5,183 nucleotides of DNA from positions 1-5,183 of the forward strand of contig JAISTU010000071.1 of the NCBI GenBank assembly GCA_031272415.1, read 5' to 3'. The notes below the pieces were generated by a model. That model was given only the letters and a program-made list of their open reading frames with translations, made no database searches and was not told where the DNA came from. The stretch's first letter is position 1; each line of letters opens with the position of its first letter. Shown here piece by piece: positions 1 through 5,183 of the stretch. The DNA is from Bacteroidales bacterium. GTDB taxonomy: Bacteria; Bacteroidota; Bacteroidia; Bacteroidales; WCHB1-69. Made by a program: the position numbers and the translations under genes.

Positions 1-8
1 TTAAAAAA

Positions 9-67
9 TTGTCTGAACTTTGATTTTCATAAGATTTTTTTGTCTGAACTTTGATTTTCGTATGATT
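9..67. repeat. Direct repeat pair, 31-nt period
   Basis: Two copies of a 20-nt segment beginning ttgtctgaact lie at 9-28 and 40-59. They are identical over 20 nt, and the next 8 nt match at 6 positions (29-36 against 60-67). The second copy is also the left arm of the larger palindrome at 40-151, so the first may be a remnant of another copy of the same element. There is no coding evidence on either strand. The sequence resembles dispersed intergenic repeats of Bacteroidota, but that is recollection and not a search result. Confidence 0.75.
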
Positions 68-151
68 GATGTGATTATTATGATTTTAAAATTGTGATTA
101 TAGATAATCACATAAATCAAAAAAAATCATTCAAAATCACAGTTCAGACAA
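40..151. repeat. Large imperfect palindrome (REP-like intergenic element)
   Basis: The ends are perfect inverted repeats: ttgtctgaact at 40-50 pairs with agttcagacaa at 141-151. Moving inward, gtgatt (71-76) pairs with aatcac (135-140), atgatttt (80-87) with aaaatcat (123-130), and gtgatta (94-100) with taatcac (105-111) around the 4-nt loop taga. The main asymmetry is about 20 unpaired bases at 51-70 on the left arm. Four nested stems in the right order are unlikely by chance even in AT-rich DNA, so I read this as one folded unit, either a mobile palindromic repeat or a structured RNA or terminator remnant. It lies over 130 nt past the end of the DUF5683 gene. No coding potential is evident. 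Confidence 0.7.
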
Positions 152-163
152 TGCAAAAAAAAT

Positions 164-250
164 CTACACTCTACACTCTGCACTCTACACTCTACACTCT
201 ACACTCTGCACTCTACACTCTACACTCTACACTCTACACTCTACACTCTA
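164..250. repeat. Heptanucleotide tandem array, 12 copies
   Basis: Twelve exact 7-nt units run from 164 to 247, followed by a partial unit (cta) to 250. Ten units are ctacact; units 3 (178-184) and 7 (206-212) are ctgcact. Units 1-4 are therefore identical to units 5-8, giving a 28-nt higher-order repeat (164-191 = 192-219), while units 9-12 are uniform. The + strand has no G except in the two variant units, so the - strand is a G-containing AGTGTAG repeat with strong strand asymmetry. The array begins right after an A8 tract (155-162) and ends 35 nt beyond the stop of the DUF5683 gene, so it would fall in that gene's 3' untranslated region. The rest of the spacer (251-285) shows no GC-rich terminator hairpin. 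Confidence 0.95.
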
Positions 251-285
251 ATCGGCAGGGTCTCAATTGTTGTCTAATTTAAAAA

Positions 286-978
286 TCAAAAATTCAGCAT
301 AAAAGTTATCCCAAAGGGGATTTGACTATTGAATGCCAAAGGAGAGTAGGATTTTGTCAATGGCATGACCGATAATGCCAAATTATCAGAAATATCAAAA
401 CTCAACAAATGCGCATCTACAACCGCATCCACAATGTTGAGCAAATACCAAACCACTGCCCCTAAAATGGCATATTCCATACTCCGCTGATAATATTGTT
501 TGTTAAATTCCACATTTACTCTCGGCTCGTTAGCAAAGCGATTGGCACTGTCGGAGTGATTTATTCTGTAACGAAGTTCATCCCTGTACATCACAAATTT
601 TTGTCCATAATAATAAATCACCGTCCCCACGCCGCCAAACCCTACATATACTATCGGAATTTTCCAATATTTTCGGTTATATCCTTGTCCTAATCCGGGC
701 AATGCCGCCGAAAGCCAACCCGCCGTGCGTGGTGAATGCACTTGTGGCTGAATATCAGTGCTGTCGGATGTTGTTTTTTTCGATTTTGTTGTTTTATTAT
801 CTTTTTTGGCAACACTGTCAGGCAAATTTAATAACGTATCGGATGAGTTGGCATTTTTATTTTCCGATTTAATTATTTGACTATCAGGAATTTGCGGAAT
901 TGTATCTTGTGCATTTGCACAAAACAAAAACACAAATATCAACAAAATATTCCAACCAATAATTCTCAAATACGACAT
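286..978 (-). CDS. DUF5683 family envelope protein
   Basis: The predicted protein has 230 aa. Residues 1-24 form a typical signal peptide (hydrophobic 6-19, cleavage probably after CANAQ). Residues 25-80 are a low-complexity S/T/K/D/N linker. The conserved domain follows, with SPRTAGWLSAALPGLGQGYN at about 82-101 and KYWKIP at 103-108. A hydrophobic segment lies at about 107-124 and another at about 170-187, running into NIVDAVVDAHL (181-191). These are hallmarks of DUF5683, a Bacteroidota family of unknown function; the signal peptide and hydrophobic stretches suggest it sits in the envelope. I chose the ATG at 976-978 because it starts exactly at the signal peptide and leaves a 34-nt gap after the transketolase gene; the in-frame ATG at 1048-1050 and TTG at 1054-1056 would put about 25 residues ahead of it and overlap that gene. 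Relatives often sit beside parB, dapB and lepB, which are absent here. It is probably co-transcribed with the transketolase half. Confidence 0.88.
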   Translation of the reverse strand: MSYLRIIGWNILLIFVFLFCANAQDTIPQIPDSQIIKSENKNANSSDTLLNLPDSVAKKDNKTTKSKKTTSDSTDIQPQVHSPRTAGWLSAALPGLGQGYNRKYWKIPIVYVGFGGVGTVIYYYGQKFVMYRDELRYRINHSDSANRFANEPRVNVEFNKQYYQRSMEYAILGAVVWYLLNIVDAVVDAHLLSFDISDNLALSVMPLTKSYSPLAFNSQIPFGITFMLNF

Positions 979-1012
979 AAAATTTGCAAAAATGAATATT
1001 TTTATTCTAAAA

Positions 1013-1972
1013 TCAGACAAATTTTCGCGTAATTGCCTTTTGAGCCGCATCCACAATATCTTCTTCTGTGAGGTGAAATGCTGCCATCAATTCTTCGGGG
1101 GTCCCGCTTTCGCCAAAACGGTCATCTACTGCCACATATTCTTGCGGAGAAGGTATATTTCTGACCAAAATTTGTGCAATCGTATCGCCCAAACCGCCAT
1201 TGATAAGATGTTCTTCGGCGGTAACTACGGCTCTCGTTTTGCGAACTGATTTTATAACTTTCTCAGTATCAATAGGTTTAATAGTGTGAATATTGATAAC
1301 CTCTGCCGAAATATCTTTTTGATGTAAAATATATGCAGCCCTTATTGCCGGATACACCAAATGCCCTGTTGCAAAAATGGTTACATCACTTCCTTCGTTC
1401 ATAATCAATGCTTTACCAATTTTAAAAACATGATTTTCTTGTGTAAAATTAGGCACTTTCGGACGCCCAAAACGCAGATAAACAGCCCCTTCATACTCCG
1501 CAATCGCCATAACAGCGGCTTTGGTTTGATTAAAATCACAAGGATTTATAACCGTCATATTGGGCAAACTTTTCATCATGCCAATATCTTCCATAACTTG
1601 ATGCGTAGCACCGTCTTCGCCCAACGTAATCCCCGCATGTGAGCCGCAAATTTTAACATTGGTATTGGAATAGGCAACCGACATGCGAATTTGGTCAAGC
1701 GCCCGTGTAGTGCAAAAGTTCGCAAAAGAGCCAACAAACGGTATTTTGCCCGAAATAGCCATGCCCGCTGCGATGCCTATCATATTTGCCTCCGCAATCC
1801 CTGTCTGGTAAAACCTATCAGGAAACATCTTCGCAAATCCGTCCATTTTCACCGAACCTGTTAAATCTGCGCATAATGCCACTACATTTTCAAACTTTTT
1901 TCCCGCCTCTGTTAATCCTTCTCCAAATCCGGCACGGGTTTCTTTATATTCTGTACATTTAAAATCCTGCAT
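1013..1972 (-). CDS. Transketolase, C-terminal subunit (split enzyme)
   Basis: This 319-aa protein matches the pyrimidine-binding and C-terminal domains of transketolase. In the non-oxidative pentose phosphate pathway transketolase moves two-carbon ketol units between sugar phosphates, in the cytoplasm. Visible marks are GIAEANMIGIAAGMA (58-72), whose Glu61 is the expected residue that activates the thiamine diphosphate pyrimidine ring; SHAGITLGEDGATHQ (111-125); YLRFGRP; IHTIKPID; and VTAEEHLINGGLGD near the C-terminus. The N-terminal half, which holds the diphosphate/Mg site, is missing, and the length fits a two-gene transketolase and not a truncated single gene. In-frame extension to a GTG at 2006-2008 is possible, but I prefer the ATG at 1970-1972: relatives start close to this point, and a strong -7 element (1998-2005) lies between the two candidates. 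No N-subunit gene is adjacent. A related dehydrogenase E1-beta or DXP synthase fragment is less likely given the motifs. Confidence 0.93.
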   Translation of the reverse strand: MQDFKCTEYKETRAGFGEGLTEAGKKFENVVALCADLTGSVKMDGFAKMFPDRFYQTGIAEANMIGIAAGMAISGKIPFVGSFANFCTTRALDQIRMSVAYSNTNVKICGSHAGITLGEDGATHQVMEDIGMMKSLPNMTVINPCDFNQTKAAVMAIAEYEGAVYLRFGRPKVPNFTQENHVFKIGKALIMNEGSDVTIFATGHLVYPAIRAAYILHQKDISAEVINIHTIKPIDTEKVIKSVRKTRAVVTAEEHLINGGLGDTIAQILVRNIPSPQEYVAVDDRFGESGTPEELMAAFHLTEEDIVDAAQKAITRKFV

Positions 1973-1997
1973 ACTGCAATCAATATTTACTTTCTTA

Positions 1998-2005
1998 CAA
2001 AGATA
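1998..2005 (-). promoter_or_regulatory. Bacteroidota -7 promoter element (TATCTTTG)
   Basis: On the - strand this reads TATCTTTG, a perfect fit to the TAnnTTTG element used by the primary sigma factor of Bacteroidota. Transcription would start around 1990-1992, leaving a leader of about 18-20 nt before the transketolase ATG at 1972. No clear TTTG (-33) element occurs at the usual spacing of about 20 nt; that stretch is T-rich and lies inside the palindrome 2011-2050. The element argues against the GTG at 2006-2008 as start codon, since that codon would lie upstream of the transcript. The motif is visible; the promoter function is inferred. Confidence 0.5.
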
Positions 2006-2010
2006 CACAA

Positions 2011-2050
2011 ATTCTTCAATTAAAAATTAAAAACTTTTTTAATTGAGAAT
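2011..2050. repeat. AT-rich palindrome between batA and the transketolase gene
   Basis: A perfect 11-bp inverted repeat, tcaattaaaaa at 2016-2026 and tttttaattga at 2036-2046, encloses a 9-nt loop. If T2016 is bulged, 2011-2015 (attct) pairs with 2046-2050 (agaat), giving about 15 bp of stem. It lies about 96 nt past the batA stop and 5 nt upstream of the -7 element, so it overlaps the expected -33 region of the transketolase promoter. It could be a weak terminator for the bat operon, an operator, or part of the surrounding repeat. With a stem of almost only A and T it is not a classical intrinsic terminator. Confidence 0.6.
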
Positions 2051-2071
2051 TGAAAATGGAGCATTGAGAAT
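2042..2071. repeat. Degenerate heptamer-periodic tract (attgaga type)
   Basis: Read in steps of seven, the tract is attgaga, attgaaa, atggagc, attgaga, then at. The 9-mer attgagaat is exact at 2042-2050 and 2063-2071, which are 21 nt (three units) apart. A further inverted pair, aaaatgga (2053-2060) and tccatttt (2081-2088), could fold it onto the following sequence. The unit differs from the 164-250 array but has the same 7-nt period. No coding signal is present. Confidence 0.6.
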
Positions 2072-2108
2072 GACTTTTTATCCATTTTTAAAACAAATTT
2101 CTCCCAAA

Positions 2109-2142
2109 ATGCAAAAAAAATCTCTCCACTTTCCACTCTAAT
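2109..2142. repeat. Second copy of the A8 + heptamer element
   Basis: The 15-mer atgcaaaaaaaatct at 2109-2123 is identical to 151-165. It is followed by two degenerate 7-nt units (ctccact 2124-2130, ttccact 2131-2137) and then ctaat (2138-2142), the same order as at 151-252, where twelve units sit between the same leader and the same ctaat end. Like the first copy, it lies just downstream of a - strand stop codon, here the batA stop only 3 nt away. I read it as the same repeat family with a different copy number. Confidence 0.7.
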
Positions 2143-2145
2143 TTT

Positions 2146-3147
2146 TCATGGTTTTATTTGCCATCTGCCGTATTTTATCAAAGTTTCTAAACCTAATAAA
2201 ATAAGGGCTATCAACAAAAATGGAAAAAATGCTTCCGGTCGATTGGTAAAATGAGTTTCTGTTATTTTGGATTTTTCCATTTGGTCAATTTGGTCGTAAA
2301 TTTGTTCCAATGCCTTTTTATTTTTGGCTCTATAATATTGACCACCGGTAGATTGTGCAATTTCTTTGAGTAATGCTTCATCAATTTCCACTTTTGAATA
2401 CATTATGCCATAAGGAGTTGAAATGGGGGCTTCACCTATTGTTCCGCAGCCGATAGTATAGACTTTGATGCCATATTCTTTTGCCATTTCAGCCGCAGAA
2501 ATAGGGTCAACATAGCCTCTATTGTTCATGCCGTCCGAAAGCAGAATGATAATTTTGGTTTTGGCTTCGCTGGTACGCAACCGATTGACCGCCGTACCCA
2601 GTCCATCGCCGATAGCAGTGCCGTCTTCAATGAGACCAAATTTTACGTTCTCCAACGAAGAAAGCAAAGTCGGGTAATCAGTAGTGAGCGGACATTTGGT
2701 GTATGCCTCGCCACTATAAACGACCAAACCAATTTTATCTGTTGTTCTGTTTTTGATAAAATTTTTGATAACTTGTTTGCAGGCTTCCAAACGATTAGGT
2801 GAAAAATCCATTGCGGTCATGCTCGAAGATATATCCAACGCCATGACAATATCTATCCCTTCTACATGAACTTGTTTTTGAGAAACTGATTTTTGGGGAC
2901 GTGCCAATGCAATGATTATCAATGAAATAGATAATATTCTCAACACAAATGGCAAATGTCGTAAACGTGTTCTTGTGGCAGAAACGGCTGTCGAAAATGG
3001 AGCAGCCGTTGAAACCGAAAATGAAGCCCGCGATTTATACATCTTTAAAATATACCATGCAATGGCTATGGGAATAAACAGTAATAGCCACAGTATCTGT
3101 ACATTAGCAAATTCTATATCTCTAAAAAAAGCAATTATTTCTGACAT
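2146..3147 (-). CDS. batA: BatA-type VWA-domain membrane protein
   Basis: The 333-aa protein has two N-terminal membrane segments (about 17-35 and 66-82), the LARPQ motif (81-85) usual after the second, a von Willebrand factor A domain (about 98-290) and a C-terminal membrane segment (about 308-325). The metal-binding MIDAS site is complete: DISSS at 105-109, Thr177 in DGTAIGDGL, and Asp205 in LLSDG. The membrane layout would place the VWA domain on the periplasmic side. In Bacteroidota such proteins belong to Bat (Bacteroides aerotolerance) clusters, which have been linked to oxygen tolerance and stress; the exact mechanism is not established. The ATG at 3145-3147 follows the preceding stop codon by one base, so translation is probably coupled. 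Downstream there is no batB, the usual paralogous neighbour; repeat-rich spacer and an unrelated gene follow. BatB itself is the main alternative name, but the position after the DUF58 and BatD-like genes favours BatA. Confidence 0.9.
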   Translation of the reverse strand: MSEIIAFFRDIEFANVQILWLLLFIPIAIAWYILKMYKSRASFSVSTAAPFSTAVSATRTRLRHLPFVLRILSISLIIIALARPQKSVSQKQVHVEGIDIVMALDISSSMTAMDFSPNRLEACKQVIKNFIKNRTTDKIGLVVYSGEAYTKCPLTTDYPTLLSSLENVKFGLIEDGTAIGDGLGTAVNRLRTSEAKTKIIILLSDGMNNRGYVDPISAAEMAKEYGIKVYTIGCGTIGEAPISTPYGIMYSKVEIDEALLKEIAQSTGGQYYRAKNKKALEQIYDQIDQMEKSKITETHFTNRPEAFFPFLLIALILLGLETLIKYGRWQIKP

Positions 3148-3148
3148 A

Positions 3149-4108
3149 TTATTTTTCTAAAATAGGATTATTATTTTCTTTTTGTGAAATTTCTTCTGTT
3201 TTTTTGGTAGATTCTACAAATTCTATTGCGTTCTCGTAATGCCTTGTAATTAAATGAGTTACAGGTTCTTTTTTAGCAAATTTTACCAAATCTGCATATC
3301 TCAATATATTGTCTAAATTTTCCAAATTTTGGGAGGAAATGTGTTGCAATTTAATGGTATCCATAATTTCATCAGACACCATCTCCATTGCATTGATTGC
3401 CCAACGATTGAATATGTAGTTTCGCAAAATATCACTTAATTTGCTGTAATACATTTTATTAAATCCTTTTTCGGGCAATTTTTCCGCATTTAACATTTTT
3501 AATGCATTCAAAGCAATAACATGCGCCGGCAATTGAATTTTTGGAGCGGATTTTATACCTTTTTTTGACTTTTTACGCAAATAACGAACAAGGAAAATAA
3601 TGCCTACAATTAAGGTTACCAAAGCGATTGCAGAGATAACATACGGTACAATTTCTTGCCACGTGAACGGAACTGTCAAAGGCGGTTTGATGTCTTTAAA
3701 TGCCGTAGCCGTATCCACGACAATCGTTTGTACTGCCAACAAAATTGAGTCCGTACTTGCCAAAAGGGTAGAATCTGTGGTAAAAAATGAAAAAGCAGGA
3801 ATTACATAACTCCCTGAATCAAAAGAAGTTATTATTATTTTTTGCGACAAAGTGTAAATGCCTGTTTTAGGATTTTGAGCAGTATCAATTTCCTGTTTTT
3901 CAACGACTTCAATTCCTGTTATGCAAGTGTCGCAAAATTGCGGAAATAACACATTTTGTAAATTTTTGCTCTCAAAATACAAAAAAAGTGCTGTTTGGTC
4001 GCCAATAGTTATTTGAGTGGTATCTATTTTGGCAACAGCCTTATTTTGCGCCATCGTTACCGCAATGCTTGCTGTCAAAAAAATGTTTATTAAAAGTAAC
4101 TTTCTCAT
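3149..4108 (-). CDS. BatD-like single-pass membrane protein of the Bat operon
   Basis: The 319-aa product has a signal peptide (1-20, ending TMAQ), a beta-rich periplasmic domain (about 22-147) resembling the start of BatD-type oxygen-tolerance proteins, one membrane helix (about 154-176) followed by a basic stop-transfer stretch (RYLRKKSKK), and a helical cytoplasmic domain (about 185-300) with a polar C-terminal tail. Genes of this architecture commonly sit between the DUF58 gene and batA in Bacteroidota, where they are often annotated as hypothetical; it is probably the scaffold linking cytoplasmic and periplasmic parts. I chose the ATG at 4106-4108 because MRKLLL begins a normal signal peptide; a TTG two codons upstream (4112-4114) is possible. 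The gap to the preceding gene is 10 nt and to batA 1 nt. Cys59 and Cys62 form a CxxC pair in the periplasmic domain and could form a disulfide. No enzymatic motif is visible. Confidence 0.82.
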   Translation of the reverse strand: MRKLLLINIFLTASIAVTMAQNKAVAKIDTTQITIGDQTALFLYFESKNLQNVLFPQFCDTCITGIEVVEKQEIDTAQNPKTGIYTLSQKIIITSFDSGSYVIPAFSFFTTDSTLLASTDSILLAVQTIVVDTATAFKDIKPPLTVPFTWQEIVPYVISAIALVTLIVGIIFLVRYLRKKSKKGIKSAPKIQLPAHVIALNALKMLNAEKLPEKGFNKMYYSKLSDILRNYIFNRWAINAMEMVSDEIMDTIKLQHISSQNLENLDNILRYADLVKFAKKEPVTHLITRHYENAIEFVESTKKTEEISQKENNNPILEK

Positions 4109-4118
4109 TATCAATATT

Positions 4119-4988
4119 TTATTTAGACCGATTTTTAAATAATGTTATCAATGAAGGAATATAATCTTTGTGAGTGAACAAAGTGATGGCATCTGTTTTT
4201 GTTTTTTTGAATATTGTATCTAATTGATTATCATGGTTTTGCCACCAATTTTGATAATATTTTTGAAAGTCAGCACCGGACGTGTTGACCACTTTTTGTT
4301 TGCCCGTTTGCAGGTCATTGATTTGCAAAAGACCAATTTTTGGCAAACAATATTCGCCTTTATCCCTAATCCGGATGGCTGAAATATCGTGTTTTTTGCC
4401 CGCAATAAGCAATGCTTTTTCAAAATTTGGATTCATAAAATCCGAAATCAAAAAAGCCATACATTGTTTTTTTATCACTTTAACCAAATATTCCAACGCC
4501 AAAGCAATATCACTTTGAGATGTTTGCACGGAATGATTTAATAACTCTCTGATTATCTGTAAAATATGACTTCTCCCTTTTTTAGGAGGAATAAATTTTT
4601 CTATATTTTTATTGAAAAAAATGACCCCCACCTTGTCGTTATTAGTGATTGCCGAAAATGACAAAACGGCAGCAATCTCCGTAATGAGGTCTTTTTTGTT
4701 CATCTGTTGAGTGCCAAAAAGCGAAGAAGAGCCGGTGTCTATGAGCAACATAAGTGTCAATTCCCGCTCCTCCTCAAAAATTTTGACATACGGCTGATTA
4801 AAGCGAGCCGTAACATTCCAATCTATATTCCGAATGTCATCGCCATAAGAATATTGACGTACTTCGCTGAAAGTCATACCTCTACCTTTAAATGCACTGT
4901 GGTACTGACCCGAAAATACTTGCTGTGAAACCGCTTTTGTACGAATTTCAATTTTACGAACTTTCTTAATTAACTCTTTTGTTTCCAC
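4119..4988 (-). CDS. DUF58 domain protein of the MoxR/Bat system
   Basis: The 289-aa soluble protein opens with METKELIKKVRKIEIRT, the usual N-terminus of Bacteroidota DUF58 proteins, then carries GRGMTFSEVRQYSYGDDIRNIDWNVTAR in pieces across 35-62 (SYGDD and RNIDWN are the family signature) and a VWA-like fold from about 77 onward. The metal site appears altered: the expected DxSxS reads DTGSS (84-88), with Gly86 in place of the middle Ser, although Asp183 in SDF is kept. DUF58 proteins normally pair with a MoxR-type AAA ATPase, and the system is thought to act as a chaperone for metal loading or complex assembly; no ATPase gene is adjacent. The start codon is GTG (4986-4988); a stop lies four codons upstream and no ATG lies between, so GTG is effectively fixed. 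It is the first gene of the three-gene operon and has no signal peptide or membrane segment. Confidence 0.92.
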   Translation of the reverse strand: METKELIKKVRKIEIRTKAVSQQVFSGQYHSAFKGRGMTFSEVRQYSYGDDIRNIDWNVTARFNQPYVKIFEEERELTLMLLIDTGSSSLFGTQQMNKKDLITEIAAVLSFSAITNNDKVGVIFFNKNIEKFIPPKKGRSHILQIIRELLNHSVQTSQSDIALALEYLVKVIKKQCMAFLISDFMNPNFEKALLIAGKKHDISAIRIRDKGEYCLPKIGLLQINDLQTGKQKVVNTSGADFQKYYQNWWQNHDNQLDTIFKKTKTDAITLFTHKDYIPSLITLFKNRSK

Positions 4989-5055
4989 TTCTTTAAATCA
5001 AAAATAATAAATAACAACGAAAATAAATGAAATTTATTGTGTTTTTAATTAAATC
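4989..5055. other. AT-only spacer upstream of the Bat operon
   Basis: This 67-nt gap separates the secreted-protein gene from the DUF58 gene. It holds a small palindrome, aataaat (5022-5028) and atttatt (5032-5038) around gaa, with a T-rich run after it on the - strand; this could be a weak terminator for the upstream gene, but an all-A/T 7-bp stem is marginal. On the - strand TATTTTTG at 4999-5006 fits the TAnnTTTG -7 pattern but would leave almost no leader before the GTG start and lacks a -33 partner. The operon promoter is therefore unresolved from sequence alone. Confidence 0.4.
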
Positions 5056-5183
5056 TCATTTCATCACGCTCACTTTTCCTTGAAATTCTTTTTTTGTGCC
5101 GTTGTTGTCAACAAGGAGCAGTTTGTAGGTATAGACAGTGTTGGCTTCGACAAAAGTGCCGTTGACTGTGCCGTCCCAAGCGA
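5056..5183 (-). CDS. C-terminal fragment of a probable type IX secretion cargo (CHU_C-like domain)
   Basis: An open frame enters from the right edge and ends at a TGA (5056-5058), giving the last 41 residues, starting AWDGTVNGTF and ending KKEFQGKVSVMK. The WDGT-x-NG motif, the Y-x-Y-K strand after it, the D-NG turn and a final x-G-K-V-x-V-x-K strand directly at the C-terminus are the pattern of the CHU_C / gliding-motility-associated C-terminal domain, the 'type B' sorting signal for type IX secretion. Such proteins are usually large adhesins or surface proteins; the bulk of this one lies outside the window. A FlgD-like Ig fold shares the WDG motif and is the main alternative. Its stop lies 67 nt before the DUF58 start, so it is probably a separate transcription unit. 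Confidence 0.65.
   Translation of the reverse strand, partial: AWDGTVNGTFVEANTVYTYKLLLVDNNGTKKEFQGKVSVMK

Noticed and set aside
164..250. CRISPR-like array
   Set aside because: The units are 7 nt, contiguous and without spacers, so this is a simple tandem repeat.
94..282. Open frame of 62 codons on the + strand encoding a 7-residue repeat
   Set aside because: The repeat peptide is only the 7-nt array read in three frames in turn. It runs across the palindrome and has no start context, so it is not a gene.
1009..1024. Partial match to the ttgtctga repeat arm at the transketolase stop codon
   Set aside because: Only about 8 nt match, there is no partner arm nearby, and the match falls in coding sequence. 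It is probably chance.
979..1056. N-terminal extension of the DUF5683 protein to the ATG at 1048-1050 or the TTG at 1054-1056
   Set aside because: It would place a charged stretch ahead of an obvious signal peptide and overlap the transketolase gene by about 40 nt.
992..1249. Open frame on the + strand opposite the transketolase gene
   Set aside because: It lies antisense to a well-supported coding sequence and has no recognisable protein features. The other + strand frames (for example 496-693, 1361-1642, 4282-4518, 4707-4928) are rejected for the same reason.
1973..2008. Transketolase start at the GTG 2006-2008
   Set aside because: The extra 12 residues are not typical of the family, and the -7 element at 1998-2005 lies downstream of that codon.
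4220..4423. Second - strand frame inside the DUF58 gene
   Set aside because: It is a frame-shifted shadow of the DUF58 coding sequence, with no family features.

Overview
The window looks like a chromosomal segment from a member of the Bacteroidota. Four things point there. It has a DUF58 / BatD-like / BatA run of the aerotolerance (Bat) type. It has a DUF5683 protein, a family I know only from this phylum. A gene fragment at the right edge looks like the end of a CHU_C / gliding-motility-associated C-terminal domain, the sorting signal of type IX secretion cargo. The DNA is AT-rich, with no clear Shine-Dalgarno sites and one good Bacteroidota-type -7 element (TAnnTTTG). I cannot place it below phylum. 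I see no genes on the + strand; every supported gene is on the - strand, so transcription runs from high to low coordinates.

Layout in transcription order: (1) 5056-5183, the last 41 codons of a probable secreted or surface protein. (2) A 67-nt AT-only spacer. (3) 4119-4988 DUF58 protein, 3149-4108 membrane-anchored BatD-like protein and 2146-3147 BatA. These three are packed with gaps of 10 nt and 1 nt and are almost certainly one operon. (4) An intergenic region, 1973-2145, holding a copy of a short heptamer element, a second heptamer-periodic tract, a strong AT palindrome and a good -7 promoter element. (5) 1013-1972, the C-terminal half of a split transketolase, followed after 34 nt by 286-978, a DUF5683 envelope protein. 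(6) A 285-nt non-coding left end made of repeats: a direct repeat, a large imperfect palindrome and a 12-copy heptanucleotide array.

How the genes work together: the DUF58, BatD-like and BatA proteins probably form an inner-membrane complex with a VWA domain facing the periplasm. In related genomes this is normally driven by a MoxR ATPase encoded just upstream and extended by batB-batE downstream; neither is next to the cluster here. The transketolase C half needs an N-terminal partner (the thiamine-diphosphate-binding half), which is not in this window. DUF5683 is unrelated in function and may simply be co-transcribed with the transketolase half.

I found no RNA genes, insertion sequences, CRISPR arrays or clearly new protein system. 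The least explained parts are the intergenic repeats, above all the element 'atgc-A8-tct + (heptamer)n + ctaat', which occurs twice, each time just downstream of a stop codon, with 12 repeat units in one copy and 2 degenerate units in the other.
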